Assembly (NCBI RefSeq): GCF_003688915.1
Contig: NZ_REFU01000001.1
Location: forward strand, 1,674,001-1,738,000
From: Rhodococcus sp. SBT000017
Lineage (GTDB): Bacteria > Actinomycetota > Actinomycetes > Mycobacteriales > Mycobacteriaceae
DNA: 64,000 nucleotides
Direction: 5' to 3'
Shown: positions 26,320-35,132 of the stretch, one piece after another
Position numbering within the stretch: the stretch's first letter is position 1
Layout of the letters: each line of letters starts with the position of its first letter
Translations under genes and position numbers: made by a program
Notes under the pieces: model-generated
Database searches by the model: none
What the model was told of the DNA's origin: nothing
What the model saw: only the letters and a program-made list of their open reading frames with translations

Positions 26320-27249
26320 TCAGAACGCGAGCTGCACACCGGTCAGCTGTTCCGAGGCCTCCCACAGGCGACGCGCATCGTCCATCCTGCGCATCGGCTT
26401 CCACATGGCGACCTCGGTCGGTGGCCCGCCGATGAGTCGCTTCGGGCCGAAGAACTGATCTCCGTGCGCGTCACTACCCGCAGCCGCAACCAATCCCGGC
26501 TGCGCTGCGCTGTCCACAGTGCCCGCAATGCCGACGCGGGCGAGAACGCCGATCAACCGTCTGCCGGCCGAGTCTTTCGGCCGCCCCAATCCCGGCTGTG
26601 CCGCAAGCAGATTGGTCGGCGAAACTCCCGGGTGAGCGATGTTGCTGGTGATTCCCCAGCCGCCTGCGCTACTACGAGCCTCGAGTTCGCGTGCGAACAG
26701 AGCCACCGCGAGCTTCGATTGACCGTAGGCCTTCATGACGTCGTACGACCGCTCCCAGTTGAGGTCGTCCCAATTGATGGTCCCCGACCGTGCCGCAATG
26801 CTCGTCTGATGGGTGACCCGCGCATTACCCTTCCGCAGCAGCGGCAGCAGACCTAGGGTGAGCGCGAAGTGGCCGAGGTGATTGGTACCGAACTGCAGCT
26901 CGAATCCATCCTGGGTGACCTGACGCGCAGGTGGCTGCATGACACCTGCGTTGTTGACGAGTATGTCGATCGCCCGGCCATCGGATGAGAAATCGTTCAC
27001 CAGAGTGGAAACGGACTCCAACGACGACAGATCCAGCGCCCGAGTGGTGACCTTCGCTCCCGGTACCGCGACTCGGATCGATTCGGCTGCCCGCTCCCCC
27101 TTGGTGGCAGAGCGCACCGGCATGACGACCTCGGCACCGGAGCGGGCGAGCTGCGTGGCAATGACCGTTCCGATCCCGTCGCTCGCTCCCGTGACGACGG
27201 CAACTTTCCCCGTCAGATCGGGAAGGGATATGTGTGTTGTGCGGCCCAT
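26320..27249 (-). CDS. short-chain dehydrogenase (retinol-dehydrogenase-like)
   Basis: A 309-residue classical SDR with TGASDGIG at the cofactor site, NNAG in the fourth strand and the catalytic YGQSK. The insert around [14 protein letters not shown] before the active Tyr and the long C-terminal part are typical of the WW-oxidoreductase/protochlorophyllide-reductase-like branch in actinobacteria. The first residues [15 protein letters not shown] place the start well; ATG 27249 has AGGAG 6 bases upstream. It lies beside an XRE regulator on the same strand. Substrate unknown. Confidence 0.88.
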   Translation of the reverse strand: MGRTTHISLPDLTGKVAVVTGASDGIGTVIATQLARSGAEVVMPVRSATKGERAAESIRVAVPGAKVTTRALDLSSLESVSTLVNDFSSDGRAIDILVNNAGVMQPPARQVTQDGFELQFGTNHLGHFALTLGLLPLLRKGNARVTHQTSIAARSGTINWDDLNWERSYDVMKAYGQSKLAVALFARELEARSSAGGWGITSNIAHPGVSPTNLLAAQPGLGRPKDSAGRRLIGVLARVGIAGTVDSAAQPGLVAAAGSDAHGDQFFGPKRLIGGPPTEVAMWKPMRRMDDARRLWEASEQLTGVQLAF

Positions 27250-27370
27250 GGCAAGCTCCTGTGCTGGTGTTGATCGTGCGGATTCGACCTGCAGAACCCA
27301 TGTTCGACGACCGTGCCGGGCTTATCCAGGACTTCCCGATCCACTGATACGACCGACACCGTGGATCGAA

Positions 27371-28210
27371 TCAGGACAGAACCTGAGTTCCCACCACCGC
27401 GAGCAGTTCCAATTTGGCGTAGCTCTCGCTGCCGGGGACTGCCGTGTACACCAGCAGTCGCTGCGCTTGCTCGGGGTCCAGCAGGGTCTGGCAGTTCAGT
27501 TGCAGCAGGCCGACCGTCGGGTGCAGAAACCGCTTGGACTCGGGTGGGTGAACCCCTACTTCGCGCTTCCCCCACAGGGTTCGGAATTCCTCGCTGACCT
27601 CGAGCAGCTCTGTTGACAGGTGCGCTGCTCGCGAGTCGGGTCCGCGAAGAGTGACGATTTCGCGCAGCCCCGACGCATACACCCGAGACAACACGGCACG
27701 TTCTTCGGGCGGGTACGACTGCCGCACCTCGGGGTCGGTGAACCATCGGTATCCCAGACTCCGATTCGGCCCGGTGCGCAACGACGCATCCCCGGTCAGT
27801 GCCGCTCCCAACGGCGTCTGGCGCAGAGTTTCTCGGATTTCGGACACGATCTCGGCGGGCGTGTCGTTCAGGCGGTCCAGAATTCTCAGCATTCCTGGGC
27901 TGACATGCTCGCTCGACGACCCGCGGGCGGGAGGATTGTGCCCGGCGAGTCGGAACACGTGATCACGCTCGCCGAGCGACAGATGCAATCCCTGTGCGAT
28001 GGAAGCGATCATCTGCGCCGACGGGGCGGGTCCGGTGGCCCGTTCGAGTCGCGCGTAGTAGTCGGTCGACATGTGGCACAGTTCTGCGACCTCCTCCCGG
28101 CGGAGGCCTTGTGTGCGCCTGCGCTGCCCCCGTGGCAGCCCGACGTCCTCCGGTTGCAGTGACTGCCGTCGCTGCCGGAGAAACGCTGCCAATTCCGGTC
28201 GATCGATCAC
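27371..28210 (-). CDS. XRE-family regulator with MmyB-like ligand-binding domain
   Basis: A 279-residue protein: an N-terminal helix-turn-helix (LRREEVAELCHMSTDYYARLER near residues 35-60) and a C-terminal MmyB-type PAS-like domain of about 170 residues containing the family pattern with a WFTDPEVRQ segment. MmyB-like regulators control neighbouring oxidoreductases and may bind fatty acids or similar ligands. It reads into the SDR at 26320 and diverges from the SDR at 28288, so either could be its target. GTG 28210 is preceded by AGAAGGAA. Confidence 0.85.
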   Translation of the reverse strand: MIDRPELAAFLRQRRQSLQPEDVGLPRGQRRRTQGLRREEVAELCHMSTDYYARLERATGPAPSAQMIASIAQGLHLSLGERDHVFRLAGHNPPARGSSSEHVSPGMLRILDRLNDTPAEIVSEIRETLRQTPLGAALTGDASLRTGPNRSLGYRWFTDPEVRQSYPPEERAVLSRVYASGLREIVTLRGPDSRAAHLSTELLEVSEEFRTLWGKREVGVHPPESKRFLHPTVGLLQLNCQTLLDPEQAQRLLVYTAVPGSESYAKLELLAVVGTQVLS

Positions 28211-28287
28211 GTCGGTTCCTTCTTTCCGTGCGTGCGCATCGCACCTGCAGTGAATTGTGCCTGCTGCTCGGTGGATATTGTCGACAG

Positions 28288-29013
28288 ATGAGTGCTCCCT
28301 TGACCGTCGTCACCGGCGGAAGTCGCGGAATCGGCGCTGCGGTGTCCAGGCGGCTGGTGGCCGACGGGCACGATGTGGTGGTCGGCTACCGCTCCGATTC
28401 CGCTACGGCTCGAGCAGTGGCGAGCGAATTGTCGACCGACGGCCGAACGGTGATTGCCGTACGGGCCGATACCACCGACGAGCAATCGGTGATCGACCTC
28501 TTCACCGCGGCCGCACGGATCGGCACCGTCACCGGCCTGGTGAACAACGCCGGTTCAGCGCGTGCCGTAGGGGCACTGGTGGACAACGACATCGAGACCA
28601 TCAGAGCGGACGTCGACGTGAATCTGGTCGGGGTGATCACCTGCTGCAAGTACGCGGTCACGGCAATGGCCGAATCGGGTGGCTCCATCGTCAACATCTC
28701 CTCCGCTGCGGCGACCCTGGGCAGTCCGGGGATGTACGTCCACTACGCGGCAGCCAAGGCCGCCGTCGATGCGCTGACGGTCGGACTGTCGAAAGAAGTT
28801 GCTGCGCAGAACATCCGCGTCAATGCAGTGGCACCCGGCGTCATCGAGACCGACTTCCATCGAGATCGGGAGCGGCCACAGAAGATGGCGTCGAGCATCC
28901 CGCTCGGCCGCCCCGGTGTGCCGGACGAGATCGCCGGGGCGGTGTCGTGGTTGTTGTCCGAGGATGCGCGATACGCGACCGGAACCGTCATCAGGGTGGC
29001 CGGCGGAATGTAA
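28288..29013 (+). CDS. short-chain dehydrogenase/reductase (FabG-like)
   Basis: A 241-residue classical SDR with TGGSRGIG, NNAG and the complete Ser-Tyr-Lys active site (NISSAAATLG, then YAAAK). The ending in RVAGGM matches glucose/3-oxoacyl reductase types. ATG 28288 gives the normal N-terminus; the longer frame overlaps the divergent XRE gene. It is probably controlled by that regulator. It ends 16 bases from the convergent metallophosphoesterase. Confidence 0.88.
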   Translation: MSAPLTVVTGGSRGIGAAVSRRLVADGHDVVVGYRSDSATARAVASELSTDGRTVIAVRADTTDEQSVIDLFTAAARIGTVTGLVNNAGSARAVGALVDNDIETIRADVDVNLVGVITCCKYAVTAMAESGGSIVNISSAAATLGSPGMYVHYAAAKAAVDALTVGLSKEVAAQNIRVNAVAPGVIETDFHRDRERPQKMASSIPLGRPGVPDEIAGAVSWLLSEDARYATGTVIRVAGGM

Positions 29014-29029
29014 GTACTTCGCATCGCCG

Positions 29030-29530
29030 CTATCGAGGGGGGATGCGATGCAGCTCCACGTTCGTCAGCGCGCCGTCTTCGGCTGTGGCCGTCATGTAGG
29101 TACAGAACGGTTGCCGACGCCGATCCGTCGGCGATCCCGGGTTGAGCAGCCGAAGACCGTTGTTTGCGAACGTGTCCCACGGTATGTGACTGTGGCCGAA
29201 CACGAGCACATCCGTTTCCGGGTACGCGGCCGCCATCCGTCGTTCCCGTCCCGTCGCGGCACCGGTCTCGTGGGTCACGGTGAACCGCACCCCGCCGAGT
29301 ACGACGTCGGCGCGCTCGGGCATCAGTGCCCGCAGGTCCTCGCCATCGTTGTTGCCCCAGCACGCGACCAGTCGACGCGACCGCTGCGAAAGCTCCTCGA
29401 ACGCGGCCAGATTCACCCAATCACCTGCGTGGATCACCACATCGGCGTCGTCGATGGCGGTCCATACCTCGTCGGGCAAGGCGCGAGCCCGTTTCGGGAG
29501 ATGCGTATCGGCAATCAGCAGCAGCTTCAC
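29030..29530 (-). CDS. YfcE/MJ0936-type metallophosphoesterase
   Basis: A 166-residue calcineurin-like phosphodiesterase. All metal-binding motifs are in order: IADTHLP, HAGDWV, CWGNNDG (the GNHD-type motif), THETG, and the final GHSHIPW. The family hydrolyses phosphodiester bonds, often on small artificial or cyclic substrates; the natural substrate is unknown. GTG 29530 starts just before the first strand; GTG 29533 is equally possible. It follows the dnaE2 stop by 23 bases on the same strand, so it could belong to the SOS transcript. Confidence 0.85.
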   Translation of the reverse strand: MKLLLIADTHLPKRARALPDEVWTAIDDADVVIHAGDWVNLAAFEELSQRSRRLVACWGNNDGEDLRALMPERADVVLGGVRFTVTHETGAATGRERRMAAAYPETDVLVFGHSHIPWDTFANNGLRLLNPGSPTDRRRQPFCTYMTATAEDGALTNVELHRIPPR

Positions 29531-29553
29531 CACTCGATTGTGCACGTCGGCAG

Positions 29554-32500
29554 TCAGCGAAAATCCCTCGATCTGGACGCGACTCGCAGATCCATCAGCT
29601 GCAGATGATCGGCCACCACGGTCACCGCACCCTCGGCGTTCTGTACTTTGCCTCGAATCAGCAACGCCGGTGCCGTGATCGCCAGCTTGCGGTACTTGGC
29701 CCACAACCCGACCGAGCACACGACGTTGACCATGCCGGTCTCGTCCTCGAGGTTGATGAACGTGACGCCTCCGGCCGTTGCCGGCCGCTGGCGATGCGTC
29801 ACCGCTCCGCCGACGAGCACTCGGTCTCCGTCCGGAATCTGCAGCAGCCGGTTCGCGGGAATCACGCCGAGGGAATCGAGCCGATCTCGAAAGAACTGCG
29901 TGGGATAGGAATCCGGTGACACACCGGTCGCCCAGACGTCCGCCGAGGCCAGGTCGAGATCCGACATTCCCGGTAGTGCAGGCGCTTTCGTCGACGCTCC
30001 GATGCCAGGGAGCAGGCCCGGACGCTCCCCTGCCGCTGCACCCGCAGCCCACAGTGCCTCTCGGCGAGTGATGCCGAAACACCCGAGTGCGCCTGCCGTT
30101 GCCAGCGCTTCTGCCTGCGCTACCGACAGTTCGACGCGTCCCGTCAGGTCCAGGAACGAGGTGTACGGCCCGTGTGCGTCTCGCGCGTCGACGATCTTCT
30201 GGGCCACTGCGGTACCGATGAACTTCACATCCGCCAACCCCATGCGAATTTCGAGGCCGTCCGCCTCGAGGTTCGCGTGGCCGAGACTGGCGTTCACGTC
30301 TGCACCGTGGACGAGCACACCGTGCCGCCTGGCGTCGGCGACCAGGGATTGCGGTGAGTAGAAACCCATCGGTTGGGCGCGCAGCAAACCGGCACAGAAT
30401 GCCGCCGGATGGTGCAACTTGAACCACGACGAGTAGAAGACCAGTGAGGCGAAGCTCTGCGAATGGCTCTCGGGGAAGCCGAAATTGGCGAAAGCCGACA
30501 GCTTTTCGTAGATTCGGTCCGCTGCGGCGCCGGTGATGCCGTGCAGATCGCGCATCCCGTCGTAGAACCGACCACGCAGCAGTTCCATCTTCTCCGGTGA
30601 TCGCTTCGACCCCATGGCACGGCGCAGTTGATCGGCGTCGGCAGCACTGAACCCCGCGACATCGATGGCCATCTGCATCAGCTGTTCCTGGAACAGCGGC
30701 ACCCCGAGAGTTCGATCGAGCGCCTTCTTGAGCGACGGATGCTCGAAGATCACCGGCTCGAGTCCGTTGCGGCGCTTGATGTACGGGTGCACCGAGCCAC
30801 CCTGGATCGGACCGGGACGGATCAGGGCGACCTCGACCACCAGATCGTAGAAGTTCCGCGGCTTGAGCCGCGGCAGAGTGGCCATCTGCGCGCGGGACTC
30901 GACTTGGAACACCCCCACCGAATCGGCTCGCTGGAGCATCTCGTACACCTCGGGCTCGGACAGGTCGATCGAGGCGAGTTCGATATCGATGCCCTTGTGC
31001 TCGGCGATCAGGTCCATCATGTAGTGCAGCGCCGAGAGCATGCCCAGCCCGAGCATGTCGAACTTCACCAAACCCACTGCGGCACAATCGTCTTTGTCCC
31101 ACTGGAGCACACTGCGGTTCTCCATCGTCGCCCATTCCACCGGGCAGACGTCGGCGATCGGCCGATCGCAGATCACCATGCCGCCGGAGTGAATGCCGAG
31201 GTGCCTCGGGAAGCCCTCGATCTGCCGCGCGAGTTCGAGAACCGACTCGGGAATACCGTCACCTTCCTGATCACCGACTCCGGACCAGCGGGTGATCTGC
31301 TTGCTCCATGCGTCCTGCTGCCCCTGCGAGAAACCGAGCGCACGGGCCATGTCTCGCACCGAGGACTTACCGCGATAGGTGATGACGTTGGCCACCTGAG
31401 CGGCATGAGTGCGGCCGTACTTGGCGTAGACGTGCTGGATCGCCTCTTCTCGACGGTCGGATTCGATGTCGATGTCGATGTCGGGTGGTCCGTCGCGTTC
31501 GGGTGCGAGGAAGCGCTCGAACAGCAGCTTGTTCGCCACCGGATCGACGTTGGTGATGCCGATCGCAAAGCAGACAGCCGAGTTGGCCGCGGAACCTCTT
31601 CCCTGACAGAGGATGTCGTGTGTCTTGCAGAAGTGGACGATGTCGTGGACCACCAGGAAGTAACCGGGGAATTCGAGCCTGTCGATGATGTCGAGCTCGT
31701 ACTCGAGCTGCGAATAGGCCGCCGGGTTCGCCGACTGCGGGCCGTACCGACGAGCGGCCCCCTCGAACGTGAGTCGACGAAGATAGCTGATCTCGGTGTA
31801 ACCGTCGGGCACATCGAATGGCGGCAGGCGCGGCGCGATCAACTTCAGATCGAACGAGCACTCCCGACCGAGTTCGACGGCACCGCGCACCGCGCCCGGA
31901 TAGTGCTGGAACATCTCCGCCATCTCCGCCCCGGACCGTAGATGTCCGCCGCCGGTCGGTGCCAACCACCCGGCGGCGTCGTCCAAGCTGCTCCGTGCGC
32001 GCACAGCGGCCATCGCCATGGCCAATCTCCTGCTGCGCGGGCCGGCGTAGTGCGCGGCCGTGGTGGCGATCGTCGGAAGTCCGTACCGCCGAGCCAGCGT
32101 CGCGAGAGCGTCGTTGCGCTCGTCGTCGTCTGCGACGCCGTGCCGGGTGAGTTCGACGGTGACACGATCGGATCCGAACCGGTCGACGAGAGTGCGCAGC
32201 GCGGCCTCTGCCGCCTCCGGACCACCACGCGAGAGCGCCTGCCGAACATGGCCCTTTCGGCAACCGGTGAGAATTTGCCAGTGACCGCCTGCTGATTCGG
32301 TGAGTTCGTCGATGTCGTACTGCGGCTTTCCTTTTACCCCGCCTGCCAGGTGTGCAGCAGCGATCCGACGCGAGAGCCGGCGATACCCCTCCTGGCCGCG
32401 AGCGAGCACCAGTAGGTGAGTGCCGTCGGGATCGGTCTCCCCGGCTCGGGATCGATGCGTGTCCAGTGAGAGTTCGGCACCGAACACGGTTCCGATACCG

Positions 32501-32829
32501 AGAGCTCTGGCTGCCTCGGCGAACCGCACGACCCCGTAGAAACCGTCGTGGTCGGTGATGGCGATGGACTCGAGGCCGAGGCGTACCGCCTCCTCGACCA
32601 TCTCCTCGGGCTGCGAGGCACCGTCGAGAAAGCTGAACGCCGAGTGCGCATGCAATTCCGCGTACGGCGTCACCGACAGCGCGGGCTTGTCGATGGTGCG
32701 GTCGTAGACGTCCCTCTTTCGCGACCAGGCCGGGCTGTCGCCGCCGTCCCCCTCGGCCACCGGCTTCGGACGTCCGGACAGGACTCGTTCCATCTCCGAC
32801 CACGTGGGTGGTCCGTCGTTCCATCCCAT
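29554..32829 (-). CDS. dnaE2: error-prone DNA polymerase III alpha subunit
   Basis: A 1091-residue C-family polymerase that extends across lesions as part of the ImuA'-ImuB-DnaE2 mutasome. An N-terminal PHP domain (HAHSAFSFLDGAS, ITDHDGFYG) is followed by the palm with the catalytic acidic triplet in PDIDIDIE and by a C-terminal OB fold (LVGGAVTHRQRP). The pattern GIHSGGMVI and shorter length distinguish DnaE2 from replicative DnaE1. ATG 32829 is chosen, with AAGGGGGTGGG just upstream; GTG 32847 is the alternative. A LexA-type box lies 31 bases upstream. Equivalent to Rv3370c. Confidence 0.95.
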   Translation of the reverse strand: MGWNDGPPTWSEMERVLSGRPKPVAEGDGGDSPAWSRKRDVYDRTIDKPALSVTPYAELHAHSAFSFLDGASQPEEMVEEAVRLGLESIAITDHDGFYGVVRFAEAARALGIGTVFGAELSLDTHRSRAGETDPDGTHLLVLARGQEGYRRLSRRIAAAHLAGGVKGKPQYDIDELTESAGGHWQILTGCRKGHVRQALSRGGPEAAEAALRTLVDRFGSDRVTVELTRHGVADDDERNDALATLARRYGLPTIATTAAHYAGPRSRRLAMAMAAVRARSSLDDAAGWLAPTGGGHLRSGAEMAEMFQHYPGAVRGAVELGRECSFDLKLIAPRLPPFDVPDGYTEISYLRRLTFEGAARRYGPQSANPAAYSQLEYELDIIDRLEFPGYFLVVHDIVHFCKTHDILCQGRGSAANSAVCFAIGITNVDPVANKLLFERFLAPERDGPPDIDIDIESDRREEAIQHVYAKYGRTHAAQVANVITYRGKSSVRDMARALGFSQGQQDAWSKQITRWSGVGDQEGDGIPESVLELARQIEGFPRHLGIHSGGMVICDRPIADVCPVEWATMENRSVLQWDKDDCAAVGLVKFDMLGLGMLSALHYMMDLIAEHKGIDIELASIDLSEPEVYEMLQRADSVGVFQVESRAQMATLPRLKPRNFYDLVVEVALIRPGPIQGGSVHPYIKRRNGLEPVIFEHPSLKKALDRTLGVPLFQEQLMQMAIDVAGFSAADADQLRRAMGSKRSPEKMELLRGRFYDGMRDLHGITGAAADRIYEKLSAFANFGFPESHSQSFASLVFYSSWFKLHHPAAFCAGLLRAQPMGFYSPQSLVADARRHGVLVHGADVNASLGHANLEADGLEIRMGLADVKFIGTAVAQKIVDARDAHGPYTSFLDLTGRVELSVAQAEALATAGALGCFGITRREALWAAGAAAGERPGLLPGIGASTKAPALPGMSDLDLASADVWATGVSPDSYPTQFFRDRLDSLGVIPANRLLQIPDGDRVLVGGAVTHRQRPATAGGVTFINLEDETGMVNVVCSVGLWAKYRKLAITAPALLIRGKVQNAEGAVTVVADHLQLMDLRVASRSRDFR

Positions 32830-32859
32830 CGAGCCCACCCCCTTCACGCCGCCGTGTCA

Positions 32860-32875
32860 TCGAACACTTGTTCTA
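32860..32875. promoter_or_regulatory. SOS (LexA) box upstream of dnaE2
   Basis: TCGAACACTTGTTCTA matches the mycobacterial/rhodococcal SOS consensus TCGAACN4GTTCGA at 10 of 12 defined positions. It lies 31 bases before the dnaE2 start and about 94 before the divergent MMPL gene, so it may affect both. Confidence 0.8.
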
Positions 32876-32968
32876 ATGAGAACACGAGGGTCCGACACGG
32901 ATCAACTAGAGTCGAATCGCCACTGACCCTTTTCACCGAATCCCCTTTCACAGAGCCGGAGCACAGAC

Positions 32969-35098
32969 GTGACGCGTTGGGCCTCGTTCGTCGTATCGCA
33001 CAAACGATGGGCACTCGCAGTTGTCGTCGCCGTCGTCGCCGTCGGCGGGATCTTCGGACTCGGCGTCTTCTCGAAACTGAGCGAGGGCGGTTACGCCGAC
33101 GCAGGCAGTGAATCGTCCGAGGTCGCGCGACTGGTGCAGGGAATCGGCCAACCGACCCCCGACATCGTCGCGATCTACACCGCTCCCGAGGGCAGGACCA
33201 TCGACGACATCGGGCCGCAGGTGCAGGCGACGCTCGACGAGTTCAGCAGTCGATACACCCTCGGCAACGTCAGTTCGTACTGGAGCGCAGACCCGATCAG
33301 CAAGGAATTTCTGGTCTCCAAGGACCGAACCAAGGCGCTGGCCACGGTGTCCCTCGGTACGAACTCGGGCGTCACGTTCAACACCTTCGGCGAACTTCCG
33401 CCCCAGCTCGAAGTACCCGGCGTCGAATCGCAGTTCGCCGGCGCGTCGGTGGTCGGAGTTTCGCTCAGCGAGACCCTCGAAAGCGACCTGATCCGCTCCG
33501 AGATCATCGCTGTTCCCATCACCCTGCTGCTGCTGATCTTCATCTTCGGCGGCGTGATCGCTGCAGCCGTTCCGGTGTTCGTCGGCATTCTGAGCGTGCT
33601 CAGCTCCCTGGCGATCCTGCGAATACTCACCGAATTCACGGAAGTCAGCTCGTTCTCCATCAACGTCGCGTCGTTGCTGGGACTGGGCCTGGCCATCGAC
33701 TACGGACTGTTCATCGTCAGCAGGTTCCGCGAGGAGCTACGCGGTGGACTGACGCCGATCGACGCGACAATCCGCACCGTCGCCACCGCAGGCAAGACCG
33801 TCGTCTTCTCCGGACTGCTGCTGATCTGCGCATTCGCCGGGATGCTCGTCTTCCCACAGGCGGTGATCCGATCTCTCGGGTTCGGGGCCATGGCCGCGGT
33901 GGCGAGTGCAGCCGTCCTGTCCCTGACCGCGGTCCCGGCACTGCTCGCGATTCTCGGCACCCGTATCAACTCCTGGACGTGGTCGCGCACCGCGTCCGAT
34001 CGCAGTGATGCACGCGCACACAGGTTCTGGGGCGGCATCGTCACCCGCGTCATGAAGCATCCAGGCATCGTCGCTACCGTCATCGTCGCCGGGTTGCTGA
34101 TCATTGCCACCCCGATCCTGAAGGTCTCGCTCGGAGAGGTCGACTACACGGCGCTGCCGAAGGACAACCCTGCGCGCATGGCATTCGAGACTCTCGGTTC
34201 CGACTTCGAATCCACCGGCGAGGGCGCAACCGTGGTTCTGCGCGGCCTGGACGGCGTCAAGCCTCAGGGTGCACCGATTGCGGCACTGACCTCCGCTGTG
34301 GAATCCACGCCCGGTATCGCCCGAGCCGAATTCCTGGGCTCCAAGGACGATTTCGTGACGCTTCAGGCGTCGTACAGTGAACCGACCCAGGGACTGAGCG
34401 AGGCCGAATCCCAATCCGACGCAGTGGCGGCGCTGCGCTCGATCGCTCCCCCGGACGGTACCGAGATCCTCGTGGGCGGCGGGCGAGCCAACGTCGACGA
34501 CGGCAACGCTGCGATCGCGAAGTGGCTACCGGTGATGATCGCCATCATGGTCGTCTCGACGTTGGTGTTGCTGTTCCTCGCGTTCGGATCGATCGTGCTG
34601 CCCATCAAGGCGGTCCTGATGGCCGGACTGAGCCTGGCCGCGACCTTCGGCGCACTGACGTGGGTGTTCCAGGAAGGCCACGGAGCCGGCCTGCTCGGCG
34701 TCACCCCAGGGCCGCTCGAGTCGACGTTCGTGGTTCTCATTCTCGCGGTCATCTTCGGCTTGTCGACCGACTACGAGGTGTTCCTGATGTCGCGCATGGT
34801 CGAGGCTCGCGCGGCTGGAGCGAGTACCGAGGAAGCGGTGATCTTCGGCGCTCAACGCACCGGACGCATCGTGACTGCGGCGGCGTTGATTCTGATCGTC
34901 GTCACCGGAGCCTTCACGATCTCGGGTCTGTCGATCATGAAATTCCTCGGCGTCGGAGTCATCTTGGCCCTGATCATCGACGCGACGATCATCCGTATGT
35001 TGCTGGTTCCGTCCTTGGTCAAACTCATGGGCGAGGCCAATTGGTGGGCACCGGCCTGGATGAAGAAAGTGCACGAAAAAGCCGGTATCGGGCACTAG
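32969..35098 (+). CDS. MMPL-family transporter
   Basis: A 709-residue RND-superfamily exporter with the two-fold MMPL layout. A first helix is followed by an extracytoplasmic domain (about 45-180) and a cluster of five to six helices containing GLAIDYGLFIVSRFREE. After a second external domain (about 390-510), a second helix cluster carries GLSTDYEVFLMSRMVE. The Asp-Tyr pairs in those helices are the proton-relay residues of the family. It has no long C-terminal domain, so it is closer to the short lipid or drug exporters than to MmpL3. GTG 32969 has GGAG upstream. It is divergent from dnaE2 across a shared SOS-box region. Confidence 0.88.
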   Translation: MTRWASFVVSHKRWALAVVVAVVAVGGIFGLGVFSKLSEGGYADAGSESSEVARLVQGIGQPTPDIVAIYTAPEGRTIDDIGPQVQATLDEFSSRYTLGNVSSYWSADPISKEFLVSKDRTKALATVSLGTNSGVTFNTFGELPPQLEVPGVESQFAGASVVGVSLSETLESDLIRSEIIAVPITLLLLIFIFGGVIAAAVPVFVGILSVLSSLAILRILTEFTEVSSFSINVASLLGLGLAIDYGLFIVSRFREELRGGLTPIDATIRTVATAGKTVVFSGLLLICAFAGMLVFPQAVIRSLGFGAMAAVASAAVLSLTAVPALLAILGTRINSWTWSRTASDRSDARAHRFWGGIVTRVMKHPGIVATVIVAGLLIIATPILKVSLGEVDYTALPKDNPARMAFETLGSDFESTGEGATVVLRGLDGVKPQGAPIAALTSAVESTPGIARAEFLGSKDDFVTLQASYSEPTQGLSEAESQSDAVAALRSIAPPDGTEILVGGGRANVDDGNAAIAKWLPVMIAIMVVSTLVLLFLAFGSIVLPIKAVLMAGLSLAATFGALTWVFQEGHGAGLLGVTPGPLESTFVVLILAVIFGLSTDYEVFLMSRMVEARAAGASTEEAVIFGAQRTGRIVTAAALILIVVTGAFTISGLSIMKFLGVGVILALIIDATIIRMLLVPSLVKLMGEANWWAPAWMKKVHEKAGIGH

Positions 35099-35132
35099 CC
35101 CCGGAACTTACTTCGGAGTAAGGTCGGCTCGC

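Noticed and set aside
29030..31135. 701-codon minus-strand frame treated as one protein
   Set aside because: Most of it overlaps dnaE2 in another frame and has no family resemblance; only the last 166 codons (metallophosphoesterase) are real.
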